A stretch of 64,000 bases of DNA from Prorocentrum cordatum (lineage: Eukaryota; Sar; Dinophyceae; Prorocentrales; Prorocentraceae). Each line of letters begins with the position of its first letter. Position 1 is the stretch's first letter. The stretch lies in NCBI GenBank assembly GCA_963575745.1, contig CAUYUJ010014759.1, positions 141,021-205,020 on the forward strand, written 5' to 3'. Below are positions 53,071-64,000 of this stretch, piece by piece. Made by a program: the position numbers and the translations under genes. The notes below the pieces were generated by a model. It was not told where the DNA came from. It did no database searches and worked only from the letters and a program-made list of their open reading frames with translations.

Positions 53071-53252
53071 GGTATTCGGAGGGTTGTCCTCCTGGGCCCC
53101 CCGCTGAAGGTATTTTTTTTGTGTCAGCGGAGGGCTTCCCCCCCGGTCCTCCCGTCAAGGGTGGTTTTTGAGGGAGTCAGGGGGGGCTGGTGGGATCCCC
53201 CCCGGAACCCGTCCTCAGGGAGAGTTTGGAAGGGGTTCAAGGGGTTGGGGTG
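53071..53252 (+). repeat. G-rich minisatellite block, second copy
   Basis: Identical to 32690-32870. Confidence 0.6.
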
Positions 53253-53822
53253 AAATCGGGCCTCCCCCTCTACAGGAGGCATATTCAAAAATAATTCAAA
53301 AATAGTAGGGGGATTTGTTGTTTGATTTTATATCTAGGTTGGAATATTTTCTAACAATCCATTTTTGAATACGTTTTGCAAAGTTTGGATTCTCCGCCGA
53401 ACAGCTGTCCTTCGTCCGTAGTGCCCTTGTCGCTCCCAGTTCCCTTCGTTCTAATCCCAATCACGCCCGTTAAGGCGTGAGTGATTTAGGGCGTTTCTCC
53501 TTCCAAACCCATTTCATCCCCTTCGGGGAGGGGTTGCCCCTTCCCCTCCCCTTTCCCCCTGGGTTTGGAAAGGGCGTTCCGCGAGGAGTTGGAGCGTCCA
53601 CGGTGGTTTCGGCAATGAGGCCTGCACGATTGATTGTGCAATGGTGTGGGCCAAATTTGGGTGTCCTGGGAGAGGGGGCCCTAATTAGGGAAACCCTCTT
53701 CTTGAATCGATCTCCTCCAGGGTGGCCCCAAGATGGTTCCAGAGGCTCCCAAGGGTGCCAAGACGGCCGCAAAAGGAGCCCAGGAGGCCTCAAGAGGCCT
53801 CCAAGAGGCCCCCAAGATAACA
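53253..53822 (+). repeat. TIR-family fragment, inverted repeats and dispersed repeat copy 1, second copy
   Basis: Counterpart of 32871-33440: TIR left end at 53253, inverted repeats at 53459-53578 and dispersed repeat copy 1 at 53587-53822. Confidence 0.6.
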
Positions 53823-53985
53823 ACAATATGTTGTCTTTGTTGGGGGCATCCAGAGGCGCAGACCCTGCCACGCGCCCCCGTTTGTGACTCGGCCTGCCGC
53901 CGAGTCACGCCCCCCCCCAAGCCAGGGGCCACGACAGGTAGGCCCTAGCCTACCCGCCTGTCTGAGCGAACGGCACACCATTCAC

Positions 53986-54896
53986 TCACCGTGGGCCCCT
54001 TTTCACCAGGCGGGCCCGATGCTGCCACCAGCCGGCGACGTTCTGCGGCGCCGCCACCCGCAGGGCCTCGAACTGCCGCATCACCGTGCATGCGCGGCGC
54101 TTCCACCACCAAAAGATATGCCTCTGGCGTCGTTTCCGCATCCGCCGCATCGCCTGGCCAACAGCCGCATCTGCCGTGGGAGCCGCGTCCGACCCCTCTG
54201 CCGCGCCATCCCGCCCAGCCATGCGCCATCCAGCTGCGACGCCCTCCGCAAAGGCCTCGGCCTCCGCCCCATGATCCCGCGCGTGCCAGAAGCCTGGCGC
54301 CAGTCGCCGAAGCCTCCCGCGACCACATCGATCTCGAACTCCGCACCCTTCACCAAGCCCACGTCCACGACGCCCTTCGACGCTTCCTGGATCAGCTCGG
54401 CCCCTATGGGTAGGGCATCGCCCGCCACGCCCAACAACATGCCCTCGAGCCCGTCGTTGCCTTTGATGACGCCGGCCTCCAGCATCGCCTCCCAGCCCTC
54501 CCTGGGCGGCGCCAGCGCCCGCTGCCTCTGCACGCCCTTCACGCACGTGCTGGCCCCCGCGCCGCAGCCGCCGTGCCCGGGCTCCCGCCCCGCATCCGCC
54601 CTCATGCGGAGGAGCGCCCGAGCCCGCTGCACGCCCTGCTCGCCCAGGGAGCCCTGCATGCCCGGCCGCGGCCCGCTCGAGGCCCACCCCAGCTCCGCCG
54701 CGGATGCCGAAGCGAACCCGCGCTCGGGCTCTCGCTCAGCATGCTGCGCTGCATTGCGCCGCCGCCTGGCTAGGCGCCGGGCACCCAGCCGCACGCGCCC
54801 GTGGACGTGAGTGCGGCCCGCGCGCACTCTGGATGGCTCCCGTTGAGAGGCCCGCGCTGCTCTGACGGAGCGGGGCGCCGAAGGCCGTCCAGCCAC
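53986..54896 (-). pseudogene. Unrecognised coding-like region, second copy
   Basis: Identical to 33604-34514, including the frame change and the GTGAGT donor-like site at its 3' edge. It adds no independent evidence if the duplication is an assembly overlap. Confidence 0.4.
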
Positions 54897-55251
54897 GCGG
54901 AAGTCTCGCTGCTCGGGCCACGTGCCAGGGGCCGCGCGCGCCCGCGCGAAGGGCCGCCTCGCACAGCCGCACGGGCTCGCGCCCTCCGCCGCCCGGCGAG
55001 CGGTGGAGGGCCCAAGCGCCGCCGCCTCCGCCTCCCGCCTTGCCGCCGGCCGCCATCGCCTCTCGGCGGGCCGCCCCCCGCAGCCATCACCTGCCCACGC
55101 CGCCGCCAGACCGGCCCCGGGCGGAAGAGGGATGAAACAGTTTGAGACAAATGGCTTCAGCCGACATGGCTACGGAGATGAGCCCAAGAGGCTCCCAAGA
55201 AACCCCCAAGAGGCCCCCCAGAGGCATCCAAAGCGCCCAGAGAGGCCTCGT

Positions 55252-55722
55252 CGAGAGGCCGATCTCTCTGTATTTACAATGGTTTTGGCTACATTTTGGC
55301 CTCATTGGATCGTTTCCTCCAAGATGGCCCCAAGATCGCCCCCGAGGCTCCCAAGGGTACAGCAAGACGGCCCCACGAGGTGCCCAGGAGGCCCCAAAGA
55401 TGCCCCTATAAGGCTCCCAAGAGATCCCCACGGGGCTCCAAGAGGCCCCCCAGAGGCACCCAAGACGCCCCAAGACGCCTCGGCGAGGGGGCCAACATGT
55501 CTGTAGTTACACAAGTGGTGGCCACATTTTGGCCTCCTGGGGGGCGGGGACCGTGATGCACTACGGCCCCTCCTTTGATCGATCTCTTCCAGGATGGCCC
55601 CCGAAGCTCCCAAGGGTGCCGCAAGACGGCCTAAGAGGTGCCCAGTAGGCCCAAAGAGGCTCCAAAAGGCCACCACGACAACCCCAAAAGGCTACCAAGA
55701 GACCCCGAAGAGGCCCGAAGAG
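55252..55722 (+). repeat. Dispersed repeat copies 2 and 3, second copy
   Basis: Counterparts of 34870-35090 (55252-55472) and 35100-35340 (55482-55722). The 32-bp palindrome follows at 55738-55769. Confidence 0.8.
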
Positions 55723-55922
55723 GACCCGGCAACCAAGGGATCAGGTCGGGGGCACGCCCGACCTGATCCAAGGGGTTGGGGGGTCTCCCCCCAGACACCC
55801 CCCTTTGCCCTGGAGCCACTTCCGGAGCTGCGCCGCGCTCCGCGCGGCGCGCTGTGTTTTGCCACGGAGCGCGCGGTGCAGGTCGTGTCCTGCGCACGTA
55901 GTGCTCGGCGCTGTCACTGTCA

Positions 55923-56420
55923 GTGAGCCCAGTTGGGGATACACCCCTCGGAACCCGAAGGGAACGACCTACATCCCCATCCAGGGGGGCAAATCGGCCA
56001 GTGGAGCCCAGGCCACGCCGCCGGAGATGGGGATCGGTGAAACGATGCTCCCGCTCTTTCCTCCTGGAGGCGGAGCACTGGCTGACCCTGCTGGGGCTGG
56101 GCCGCAACCAAAAACATCGGAAAGCGGTAGGGTGGAAGTAGAGTGTCCTGGAGAAGTTCGTTCTGGACTTCGAGGTGAATCTCGTGCGGATTTTTCTTTG
56201 GCCAGGAAGTGAGACAAAACAAAGGTCCACGCGAAATTCACTTCGTTTTTCACTCGCCGTTTCGGGCTTTTGTATTGACAGACATCCACGCAAAAATCTG
56301 CTGCAGCACGTCTGCAAGGTCGGTGCAGTGACATGTATGTCCCCCCTTCACCCTCCTCCGCATGCTTCTGTCCCCGTCCCTATCTTGCCATTCCTGCAGG
56401 TTGATTTTGCGTATTTTTAA
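55923..56420 (+). pseudogene. Coding-like frame with TAG, second copy
   Basis: Identical to 35541-36038; TAG at 56139-56141. Confidence 0.25.
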
Positions 56421-56732
56421 AGCTCAGGCGCACCGCAAAACCTTCAACTTGCTTGTTTGTAGTGAGCGGTCTTGAATCTATTCGCCATATGTTTAGAAAA
56501 GGGCTGGGTACGTCACTGAGTAATTTAGGGAGGGCACCCTGATCACGCTGCCGAACAGTCAGGACGGGACGTTTTTCGTCAATTTTCGGACCCTGAGAAC
56601 CCTGGCCACGAACCAGGGCGGGAACAACAAGCGACTCAGGACGAAAAGCTGGTCCCTGGGAAAGGGTCGCGATTCCCAGGGGCTGCGTGTTGAGAGTGCC
56701 AGGAAATCGCACATCACGGCAGTCCCCGACGT

Positions 56733-56897
56733 CCTGGCGCAGCACTGTTTTTCGCAGCGGGCGGTGCCGCCCGATTTCGGGCCCCAGGACCAATCATAAG
56801 TCGACCTGGCTCGAAGCATGACGCAGAGGGACGAGGTCCAGGATTCGAGTCGTGATTTTGACGATGTTTAGTTTTTCGTGACATCGGATTCAGGGCT
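56733..56897 (+). repeat. Member of the 5546-5722 element family, second copy
   Basis: Identical to 36351-36515. Confidence 0.6.
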
Positions 56898-57519
56898 TGG
56901 GCGAGGACCACTGTGCACCGATGCCTCTCTTATGCGAGCCGATCCTGGGCTCGAATCAGCGTGTAGCTGGCGTCCTCCTGCGGGCTGGACCGGGTTGGTG
57001 GGAGGGTCGTCCAGCGTTGGCCAGAAGGTTTGCCGGTGGAGTTCTTCGACAAGAGTGATCTCCATGAGTATCCAGCTGCCTGCGGCAAGTCCCGCCGCCG
57101 TGCCAGCCCAGCATTCCGGGAGGCAGCTGGACGTGACACTTTTCGCCCTTCGTCCTTCAAGCGCTTTCATGGGGCTCGTTTGGGCCGTCCTGATCTGCAC
57201 ATGTCCCGGACGTGATTTTTTTCGCAATGTCGACCCCCAAGGGTCTCGACCCATTACGTGGGACCGATTTTGATCCCGAACGGTGTTTTGAGTCCCGGGG
57301 CCAGGCGAGGGCCTTTGGAGGACGAAAATGGCCTAATACCTCCCGTCGTGTTTTTTTCACAATTCGAGGGGGTCTCGGTAGGGGGTCTCGGTTTGGGGTC
57401 GTTAGGGGCGCTCTCGGGCCGCCTTGTGCACTCCGTGCTCCCCAGCCATCTGTGGCGTGGCTCTGGCGGCTGTGGACGCGGCTGCTCCCTGGCGGTGCAC
57501 TTCCTCGAGCCGCCCGTGT

Positions 57520-58092
57520 TTTTTCCCGGAAAGGGCGTAGGCCCAGGGTTCTCTTTTAGTAGGTAAACCTGTTCCCCGGTGCCTGCTTGAAGGAGGCCGG
57601 CGAATTTTTTCCCTGATAAATAACGAGCCGGCGAATTGCCGGCGAATTTTTTCCCTGATAAATAACGAGCCGGCGAATTGCCGGCGAATTTTTTCCATGA
57701 TAAATAACGAGCCGGCGAATTAAAATTTGAGGATGTCTCGAGCGAAACGCTTGTTCCCGGAAAGGGCAAGAGCCCAGGGTTCTCATTGTACTAGGTAAAC
57801 CTGTCCCCCGGTGCCTGCTTGAAGGAGGCCGGCGAATTTTTTCCCTGATAAATAACGAGAACGGCGAATTGCCCGGCGAATTTTTGCCCTGATAATAACG
57901 ACCGAGCGATTGCCGGCGAATTTTTTCCCTGATAAATAACGAGGTCGAAGGAGGCCGGCGAATTAAAATTTGAGGATGTCTCGAGCGAAACGCTTGTTTT
58001 TCCCGGAAAGGGCATGAGCCCAGGGTTCTCTTTGTACTAGGTAAACTAGTCCCCCGGTGCCTGCTTGAAGGAGGCCGGCGAATTTTTTCCCA

Positions 58093-58141
<49 letters not shown>

Positions 58142-59788
58142 TGATAAATTAAACGAAGGCCGGCGAATTGCCGGCGTCCATTTTCCCGGAAAGGCGTAGG
58201 CCCAGGTTCTCTTTTTCTAGGTAAACCTGTCCCCCGGTGCCTGCTTGAAGGAGGCCGGCGAATTTTTTCCCTGATAAATAACGAGCCGGCGAATTGCCGG
58301 CGAATTTTTTCCCTGGTAAATAACGAGCCGGCGAATTGCCGGCGAATTTTTTCCATGAGAAATAACGAGCCGGCGAATTAAAATTTGAGGATGTCTCGAG
58401 CGAAACGCTACGGCCCCACCCCAGCAAGACCACACCCCAGCACGACCACACCCCAGCACGACCTCACCACAGCACGACCACTCCCCAGCACGACCCCACC
58501 CCAGCACGACCACGCCCCAGCACGACCGCACCCCAGCACGACCACACCCCAGCACGACCACACCCCAGCACGACCCCACCCCAGCACGACCCCGCCCTAG
58601 CACGACCACACCCCAGCACGACCACACCCCAGAACGACCACACCCCAGCACGACCCCACCCAAGCACGACCCCACCCCAGCACGACCACACCCCAGCACG
58701 ACCACACTCCAGCAGGACCCCACCCCAGCACGACCCCACCCCAGCACGGCCCCACCCCAGCAAGACCACACCCCAGCACGACCACACTCCAGCACGACCT
58801 CACCACAGCACGACCACGCCCCAGCACGACCACGCCCCAGCACGACCACGCCCCAGCACGACCACGCCCCAGCACGACCACCCCCCAGCACGACCACCCC
58901 CCCAGCACGACCACCCCCCAGCACGACCACCCCCCAGCACGACCACCCCCCAGCACGACCACACCCCAGCACGACCACACCCCAGCACGACCACACCCCA
59001 GCACGACCCCACCCCAGCACGACCCCACCCTAGCACGACCACACCCCAGCACGATCACACCCCAGAACGACCCCACCCCAGCACGACCCCACCCAAGCAC
59101 GACCCCACCCCAGCACGACCACACCCCAGCACGACCACACCCCAGCAGGACCCCACCCCAGCACGACCCCACCCCAGCACGGCCCCACCCCAGCACGACC
59201 ACACCCCAGCACGACCACACCCCAGCACGACCTCACCACAGCACGACCACACCCCAGCACGATCACGCCCCAGCACGACCACGCCCCAGCACGACCACGC
59301 CCCAGCACGACCACCCCCCAGCACGTCTACCCCCCCAGCACGACCACCCCCCAGCACGACCACCCCCCAGCACGACCACACCCCAGCACGACCACTCCCC
59401 AGCACGAACACGCCCCAGCACGACACCATGCCCCAGCCACGATCACCCGCCAGCACGACCACCCCCCAGCACGACACCCCCCAGCACGACCACAACCGCC
59501 AGCACGCCAACACCCGCACGAAGACCACACCCATCGCACACCCCGTGGAGTGAGTGGTTGCCTGTCGTCGTGGAATGTTTCGTGGGGTGTCTCGTGGAAT
59601 GGTTCGCGGGGTGTCTCGTGGAATGTTTCGTGAGGTGTCTCGTGGAATGTTTCGTGAGGTGTCTCGTGGGATGTTTCGTGAAGTGTCTCGTGGGATGTTT
59701 CGTGAGGTGTTGCCCAGTTGGGTATCGTGAAAACGTGTCCATGCTTCACATGTCTATATCCCTTTCCGGGTTCGTGGGTCCATCATGT
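57520..59788 (+). mobile_element. Composite repeat, counterpart of copy F, complete with tail
   Basis: Heads at about 57526, 57755, 58003 and 58184 (the last CCCGGAAAGGCGTAGG, one G short). The stretch 57850-58210 is damaged and contains a 47-G homopolymer (58093-58139) not seen in copy 1. 16-bp array 58413-59525, irregular at its end (59400-59540). 24-bp array 59563-59715, tail to 59788. Confidence 0.65.
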
Positions 59789-60391
59789 TCCCGGAAAGGG
59801 CGCCGGCCCAGGGTTCTCTTTTAGTTGGTAAACCTAATCCCCCGGTGCCAACTTGAAGGAGGCCGGCGAATTTTTTCCCTGATAAATATCGAGGTCGAAG
59901 GAGGCCGGCGAATTAAAATTTGAGGATGTCTCGAGCGAAACGCTTGTTTTTGAAATCCCGATCGATAAATCACAGGGTGCGGGCCACTTTTCCCGGAAAG
60001 GGCGTGGGCCCAGGGTTCTCTTTTAGTAGGTAAACCTGTCCCCCGGTGCCAACTTGAGGGAGGCCGGCGAATTTTTTCCCTGATAAATAACGAGGTCGAA
60101 GGAGGCCGGCGAATTAAAATTTGAGGATGTCTCGAGCGAAACGCTTGTTTTTGCAATCCCGATCGATAAATCACAGGGTGCGGGCCACTTTTTCGTGTGT
60201 TGAGGATGTCTCGAGCGAAACGCTTGCTCCGCAGAGTTTGCCGAGGATGTCTCGAGCGAAACGCTTGTTTTGCAGAGCCGACCGCGACGCGAAAAGCGCC
60301 CCGCGCGAAGGAATTTCGATGATGTCTCGACTAATTCGTTTGTTGTTGTACGATTTCCTGGAATTTTGGCAGGATTGTCCTCTAGCGAAAT
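59789..60391 (+). repeat. Two short composite heads with hairpin motifs
   Basis: Heads at 59790 and 59993, each with one or two modules, a GAGGATGTCTCGAGCGAAAC motif and then ATCCCGATCGATAAATCACA with GGGTGCGGGCCACTTTT. The whole ~205-bp unit is tandemly duplicated. Three further hairpin motifs follow at 60120-60275, with GCAGAGCCGACCGCGACGCG. Confidence 0.7.
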
Positions 60392-61087
60392 GGCACGACC
60401 CACCTAGGCACGACCATACCCCAGCACGACCACACCCAGCACGACCGACCCCAGCACGACTCCCACCCCAGCAACGACCCCACTCCACACACCATACCCC
60501 AGACACGACCACACAACAGCACGACCCGACTCCCCACGACCCAACCCCAAGCAAGACCACACCCAGCAACGACCACACCCCAGCACGACTCAACCCCAGC
60601 ACGACCACACCAGCACGACCACGCCCCAGCACGACCACGCCCCACACGACCACGCCCCAGCACGACCACCCCCCCAGCACGACCACCCCCCAGCACGACC
60701 ACTTCCCCAGCACGACCACCCCCCAGCACGACCACACCCCAGCACGACCACCCCCCAGCACGACCACTCCCCAGCACGACCACACCCCAGCACGACCACA
60801 CCCCAGCACGACCACACCCAGTCGCACCCCCGTGGAATGTTTCGTGGCGTGTCTGGTTGAGTGTTGCCTGTTCGTGGGGTGTCTCGTGGAATGTTTCACG
60901 GGGTGTCTCGTGGAATGTTTCGTGAGGTGTCTCGTGGAATGTTTCGTGAGGTTGTACCTCTGGGATGTTTCGCGGGTGTCTCGGTCCTCGTGGGATGTTT
61001 CGTAATGTGTCCCAGTGGGTATCGTGAAACGTGAGACCAGCTGGCATACATGTCTTTATCCCTTTCCGGTTCGTGGTCCATCATGTT
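60392..61087 (+). mobile_element. Composite repeat array and tail, irregular
   Basis: 16-bp array 60392-60828 with many irregular monomers at its start (60400-60600), 24-bp array about 60832-61005, and a damaged tail (61018-61087: TATCGTGAAACGTGAGACCA, ATCCCTTTCCGGTTCGTGG). It has the same error style as other damaged patches. Confidence 0.6.
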
Positions 61088-61615
61088 AAATTATTTGTTG
61101 AGGATGTCTCGAGCGAGACGCTGGTTTTGCAGAGTTGGGATGTCTCGAGCGAAACGCTTGGTTTCAGAATTTGTTGAGGATGTCTCGAGCGAAACGCTGG
61201 TTTTGCAGAGCCGACCGCGACACGGAAAAGCGCCCCTCGCGCAGGAATTCCGATGATGTTTCGCGCGTGCCGCGTCCCGCGCGCATGAATTTCGAGGATG
61301 TCTCGACTAATTCGTTTGTTTTGCTAGGATTTCCTTGAATTTTGGCAGGATGTCTCGAGCGAAATGCTTGTCTTTCATCATTTGTTGAAGACGTTTCGAG
61401 CGAGACGCGGGTTTTGCAAAATTGGGGGATGTCTCGAGCGGGGGCCTCGTGGGGGGCCTCGTGGGGGTCCAGAATTCAGAGGATGTCTCAGGCGAAATGC
61501 TTGTTTATACGTCCCGCTCGCAAGAATTTCGAGGATGTCTCGCGCGTCCGCGCCCCCGCGCAGGAATTCTGAGGATGTTGGCAGGATGTCTCGAGCGAAA
61601 CGCTTGTCCCCAGCA
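61088..61615 (+). repeat. Cluster of the GAGCGAAACGCT hairpin motif
   Basis: About ten variants of GGATGTCTCGAGCGAAACGC without the 16-bp array, spaced 40-70 bases apart (for example 61099, 61138, 61179, 61350, 61425, 61478, 61586). They are separated by GCAGAGCCGACCGCGACACG or by GGAATTTCGAGGATGTCTCG-type links. Variants include CAGGCGAAATGCTTG (61481), which joins this motif to the CAGGCGAAACGCCTG form at 2305. Confidence 0.8.
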
Positions 61616-63095
61616 CGTTCCGTAGCGCGTCCTCTTGGCACGTCCCGCGGTGCGTGCCCGTGGCACGTCCCCTGGCACGTCGCTTGGCGGGTCCCTTGGG
61701 ACGTTCCGCGGCGCGTCCTCCTGGCATGTCCCCTTGTCAATTAGCTCTGGGGCAGCTACTATGAGTTCAGGCAGCTCGAGCTTAAGATTCAGATCAGGAC
61801 TCGGATGCAGAGGAGGACTCGATCCACGAGGCTATAGAGCACAATCGCGGCATGGCACATCGCAAGTCAGCACGGTGCAGCTTAGCACAGACTTCGGCAC
61901 AGTACATCAAGATCGATAGACTCAGCATTGCAACTTGGCACGTTCCTTGGCTCGTTCCGTGGGGCGTCCCTTGGCGAGTCCCCCTGGCACGTCGCGTGGC
62001 GCGTCCCCTGGCACGTCCCGCGGCACGTCCATTGGCACGTTCCGTAGCGCGTCTCCTTGGCACGTCCCGCGGTGCGTGCCCATGGCACGTCCCCTGGCAC
62101 GTCGCTTGGCGTGTCCTTTGGGACGTTCCGCGGCGCGTCCTCCTGGCATGTCCCCCTGTCGATTAGTTCTGGGGCAGCTACTATGTGTTCAGGCAGCTCG
62201 AGCTTAAGATCCAGATCAGTTCGGTCAGGACTCGGATGCAAAGAGGACTCGATCCACAACGCTATCTAGAGCACAATCGCGGCATGGCACATCGCAGTTC
62301 AGCACGGCGCAGCACAGCACAGATTTCGGCATGGTACATCAAGATCGATACATTCAGCATTGCAATTTGGCACGTTCCGTGGGGCGTCCCTTGGCGAGTC
62401 CCCCTGGCACGTCGCGTGGCGCGTCCCCTGGCACATCCCGTGGCACATCCATTGGCACGTTCCGTAGCGCGTCCCCTTGGCATGTCCCGCGGTGCGTGCC
62501 CATGGCACGTCCCGCGGCACGTCGCTTGGCGTGTCCCTTGGGACGTTCCGCGGCGCGTCCTCCTGGCATGTCCCCCTGTCGATTAGTTCTGGGGCAGCTA
62601 CTATGTGTTCAGGCAGCTCGAGCTTAAAATCCAGATCAGTTCGGTCAGGACTCGGATGCAAAGGAGGACTCGATCCACCTCGTCCCCGGCGTCCCTTGGC
62701 GAGTCCCCCTGGCACGTCGCGTGGCGCGTCCCCTGGCACGTCCCGCGGCACGTCCATTGGCACGTTCCGTAGCGCGTCCCCTTGGAACGTCCCGCGGTGC
62801 GTCCCCATGGCACGTCCCCTGGCACGTCGCCTGGCGCATCCCTTGGGACGTTTCGCGGCGCGTCCTCCTGGCATGTCCCCCTGTCAATTAGCTCTGGGGC
62901 AGCTACTATGTGTTCAGGCAGCTCGAGCTTAAGATCCAGATCAGTTCGGTCAGGACTCGGATGCAAAGGAGGACTCGATCCACGACGCTATAGAGCACAA
63001 TCGCGGCATGGCACATCGCAATTCAGCACGGTGCAGCACAGCACAGCCCTCGGCAGGGTACATCAAGATCGATACACTCAGCATTGCCCCAGTCA
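61616..63095 (+). repeat. 12-bp minisatellite (GGCACGTCCCTT)n with ~420-bp higher-order unit
   Basis: Blocks of 12-mers (GGCACGTCCCCT, GGCACGTCGCTT, GGGACGTTCCGC, GGCGCGTCCTCC) alternate with a conserved ~200-base linker starting CTGGGGCAGCTACTATG (61746, 62169, 62589, 62894). Spacings are 423, 420 and 305; the short third interval has lost part of the linker at 62680. Frames through it encode four-residue repeats and are not genes. Confidence 0.9.
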
Positions 63096-63165
63096 GGTGT
63101 CTTTGAAAGCGCTGCCATGTGTTACGGTTCTATATTCCTTTCCGGGTTCGTGGGTCGATCATGTT
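63096..63165 (+). repeat. Isolated tail of the composite repeat
   Basis: TCTATATTCCTTTCCGGGTT then CGTGGGTCGATCATGTT matches the composite tail although no head or arrays precede it, so the tail is a separately conserved unit. Confidence 0.75.
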
Positions 63166-63201
63166 TTTTGTTTTGTTTGTTTGTTTGTTCTTATTGTTAT
63201 G

Positions 63202-63202
<1 letters not shown>

Positions 63203-63243
<41 letters not shown>
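63203..63243 (+). repeat. (GT)n microsatellite
   Basis: An uninterrupted GT run preceded by (GTTT)n at 63168-63190. Confidence 0.95.
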
Positions 63244-63245
<2 letters not shown>

Positions 63246-63317
63246 AGTGTATATATACTTATACCTGTACGACGACCCTTCGGGTGATAAGGAGGTTCGG
63301 GGGGGGAGGAACCAACG

Positions 63318-63590
63318 TCTCACTCGATCGGTCTCACTATCGATCTCACTATCGATCTCACTATCGGTCTCGCTCGATCGATCTCACTCGATCGTTCTCA
63401 CAATCGATCTCACTCGATCTATTTCATTCGATCGATCTCACAATCGATCTGACTATCGATCTCACAATCGATCTCACTATCGATCTCACTATCGACTCAC
63501 AATCGATCTCACATTCGGTCTCACTATCGATCTCACTATCGATCTCACATTCGGTCTCACTATCGATCTCACTATCGATATCACAATCAA
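63318..63590 (+). repeat. (ATCGATCTCACT)n minisatellite
   Basis: 12-base units ATCGATCTCACT with ATCGGTCTCACT and ATCGATCTCACA variants. It passes directly into the ATC microsatellite. Confidence 0.9.
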
Positions 63591-63629
63591 CGTCATCATC
63601 ATCAACATCATCGTCATCAACGGCATCAA

Positions 63630-63664
<35 letters not shown>

Positions 63665-63665
63665 G

Positions 63666-63702
<37 letters not shown>

Positions 63703-63756
63703 GGGACACCATCATCATCATCACCTCATCACCATCAACATCATCATCACCATCAC

Positions 63757-63793
<37 letters not shown>

Positions 63794-63849
63794 GGGGCAC
63801 CATCATCATCACCATCATCATCATCAACATCACCATCAACGGGACACCC

Positions 63850-63899
<50 letters not shown>

Positions 63900-64000
63900 G
63901 GGACACACTCAGCATCATCATGAACAACAACATCATCAACATCATCATCATTGGGACACCATCATCATCATCATCAACATCATCATCATCATCGGGACAC
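63591..64000 (+). repeat. (ATC)n microsatellite with GGGACACC punctuation
   Basis: ATC triplet runs interrupted by CGGGACACC or close variants at about 63702, 63793, 63840, 63899, 63953 and 63994. This gives a higher-order unit of roughly 45-90 bases. It continues past the window end. Confidence 0.95.

Larger units (their letters stand above)
39001..59788 (+). other. Second copy of 18728-38900 (probable contig overlap)
   Basis: The order and sequence of everything from mid-gag to the composite repeat before the gap recur. Offsets are +20273 (18728 to about 21500), +20347 (about 22100-27590), +20346 (about 27600-28360) and +20382 (32690-37500). The copia remnants, the dispersed repeats and the coding-like regions appear identical base for base. 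Changes in offset fall inside the 16-bp arrays, apart from a 1-base deletion at 47954. The 5' LTR and the first 850 bases of the element are absent, as expected if this is the left edge of a second contig. Confidence 0.9.

Overview
This window looks like nuclear DNA of a dinoflagellate. Four things point that way: a 21/22 match to the dinoflagellate trans-spliced leader (SL) at 11576, a decayed Ty1/copia-type retroelement whose polyprotein has the domain order and motifs typical of dinoflagellate copias, high GC, and a sequence made almost wholly of micro-, mini- and foldback repeats with no clearly intact cellular gene. The species cannot be fixed from the sequence. The window reads as intergenic/accessory DNA.

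Layout. 1-11270: GC-rich filler, triplet microsatellites (GGA, GAC, GTC, TCC), several minisatellites and a series of short foldback or terminal-inverted-repeat (TIR) elements. 11370-14475: a 90-bp minisatellite interrupted by a processed retrogene (SL at 5', poly(A) at 3', 15-bp target-site duplication) and by a second unexplained 0.75-kb insert. 14681-16967: two copies of a composite repeat built from a CCCGGAAAGGG head, 42-bp GCCGGC hairpin modules, a GAGCGAAACGCT hairpin motif, a 16-bp minisatellite (CACGACCACACCCCAG), a 24-bp minisatellite and a conserved tail ending CCCTTTCCGGG...CATGTT. 17576-27146: the copia element, with both LTRs, gag with zinc knuckle, protease, integrase, reverse transcriptase (RT) and RNase H, broken by frameshifts and TAG codons and by a composite-repeat insertion. 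27150-32870: three more composite repeats separated by G-rich minisatellite blocks. 32871-37137: TIR fragments, a three-copy dispersed repeat, a minus-strand coding-like region and smaller fragments. 37138-38900: composite repeat running into a 100-N gap.

After the gap, 39001-59788 repeats 18728-38900 in the same order and orientation, at an offset of 20,273-20,382 bases. Unique portions appear identical, and differences sit in the arrays. Because copy 1 ends exactly at the gap and copy 2 starts exactly after it, the simplest reading is two overlapping contigs (or haplotigs) scaffolded without merging. Features after 39001 may therefore not be independent loci. 59789-63165: more composite modules, a cluster of the hairpin motif and a 12-bp minisatellite with a ~420-bp higher-order repeat. 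63203-64000: GT, ATCGATCTCACT and ATC microsatellites.

No operon, tRNA, rRNA or CRISPR array was found. The long open frames through the 16-bp arrays arise because 16 bp x 3 gives a 16-residue repeat with no stop; they are not genes.
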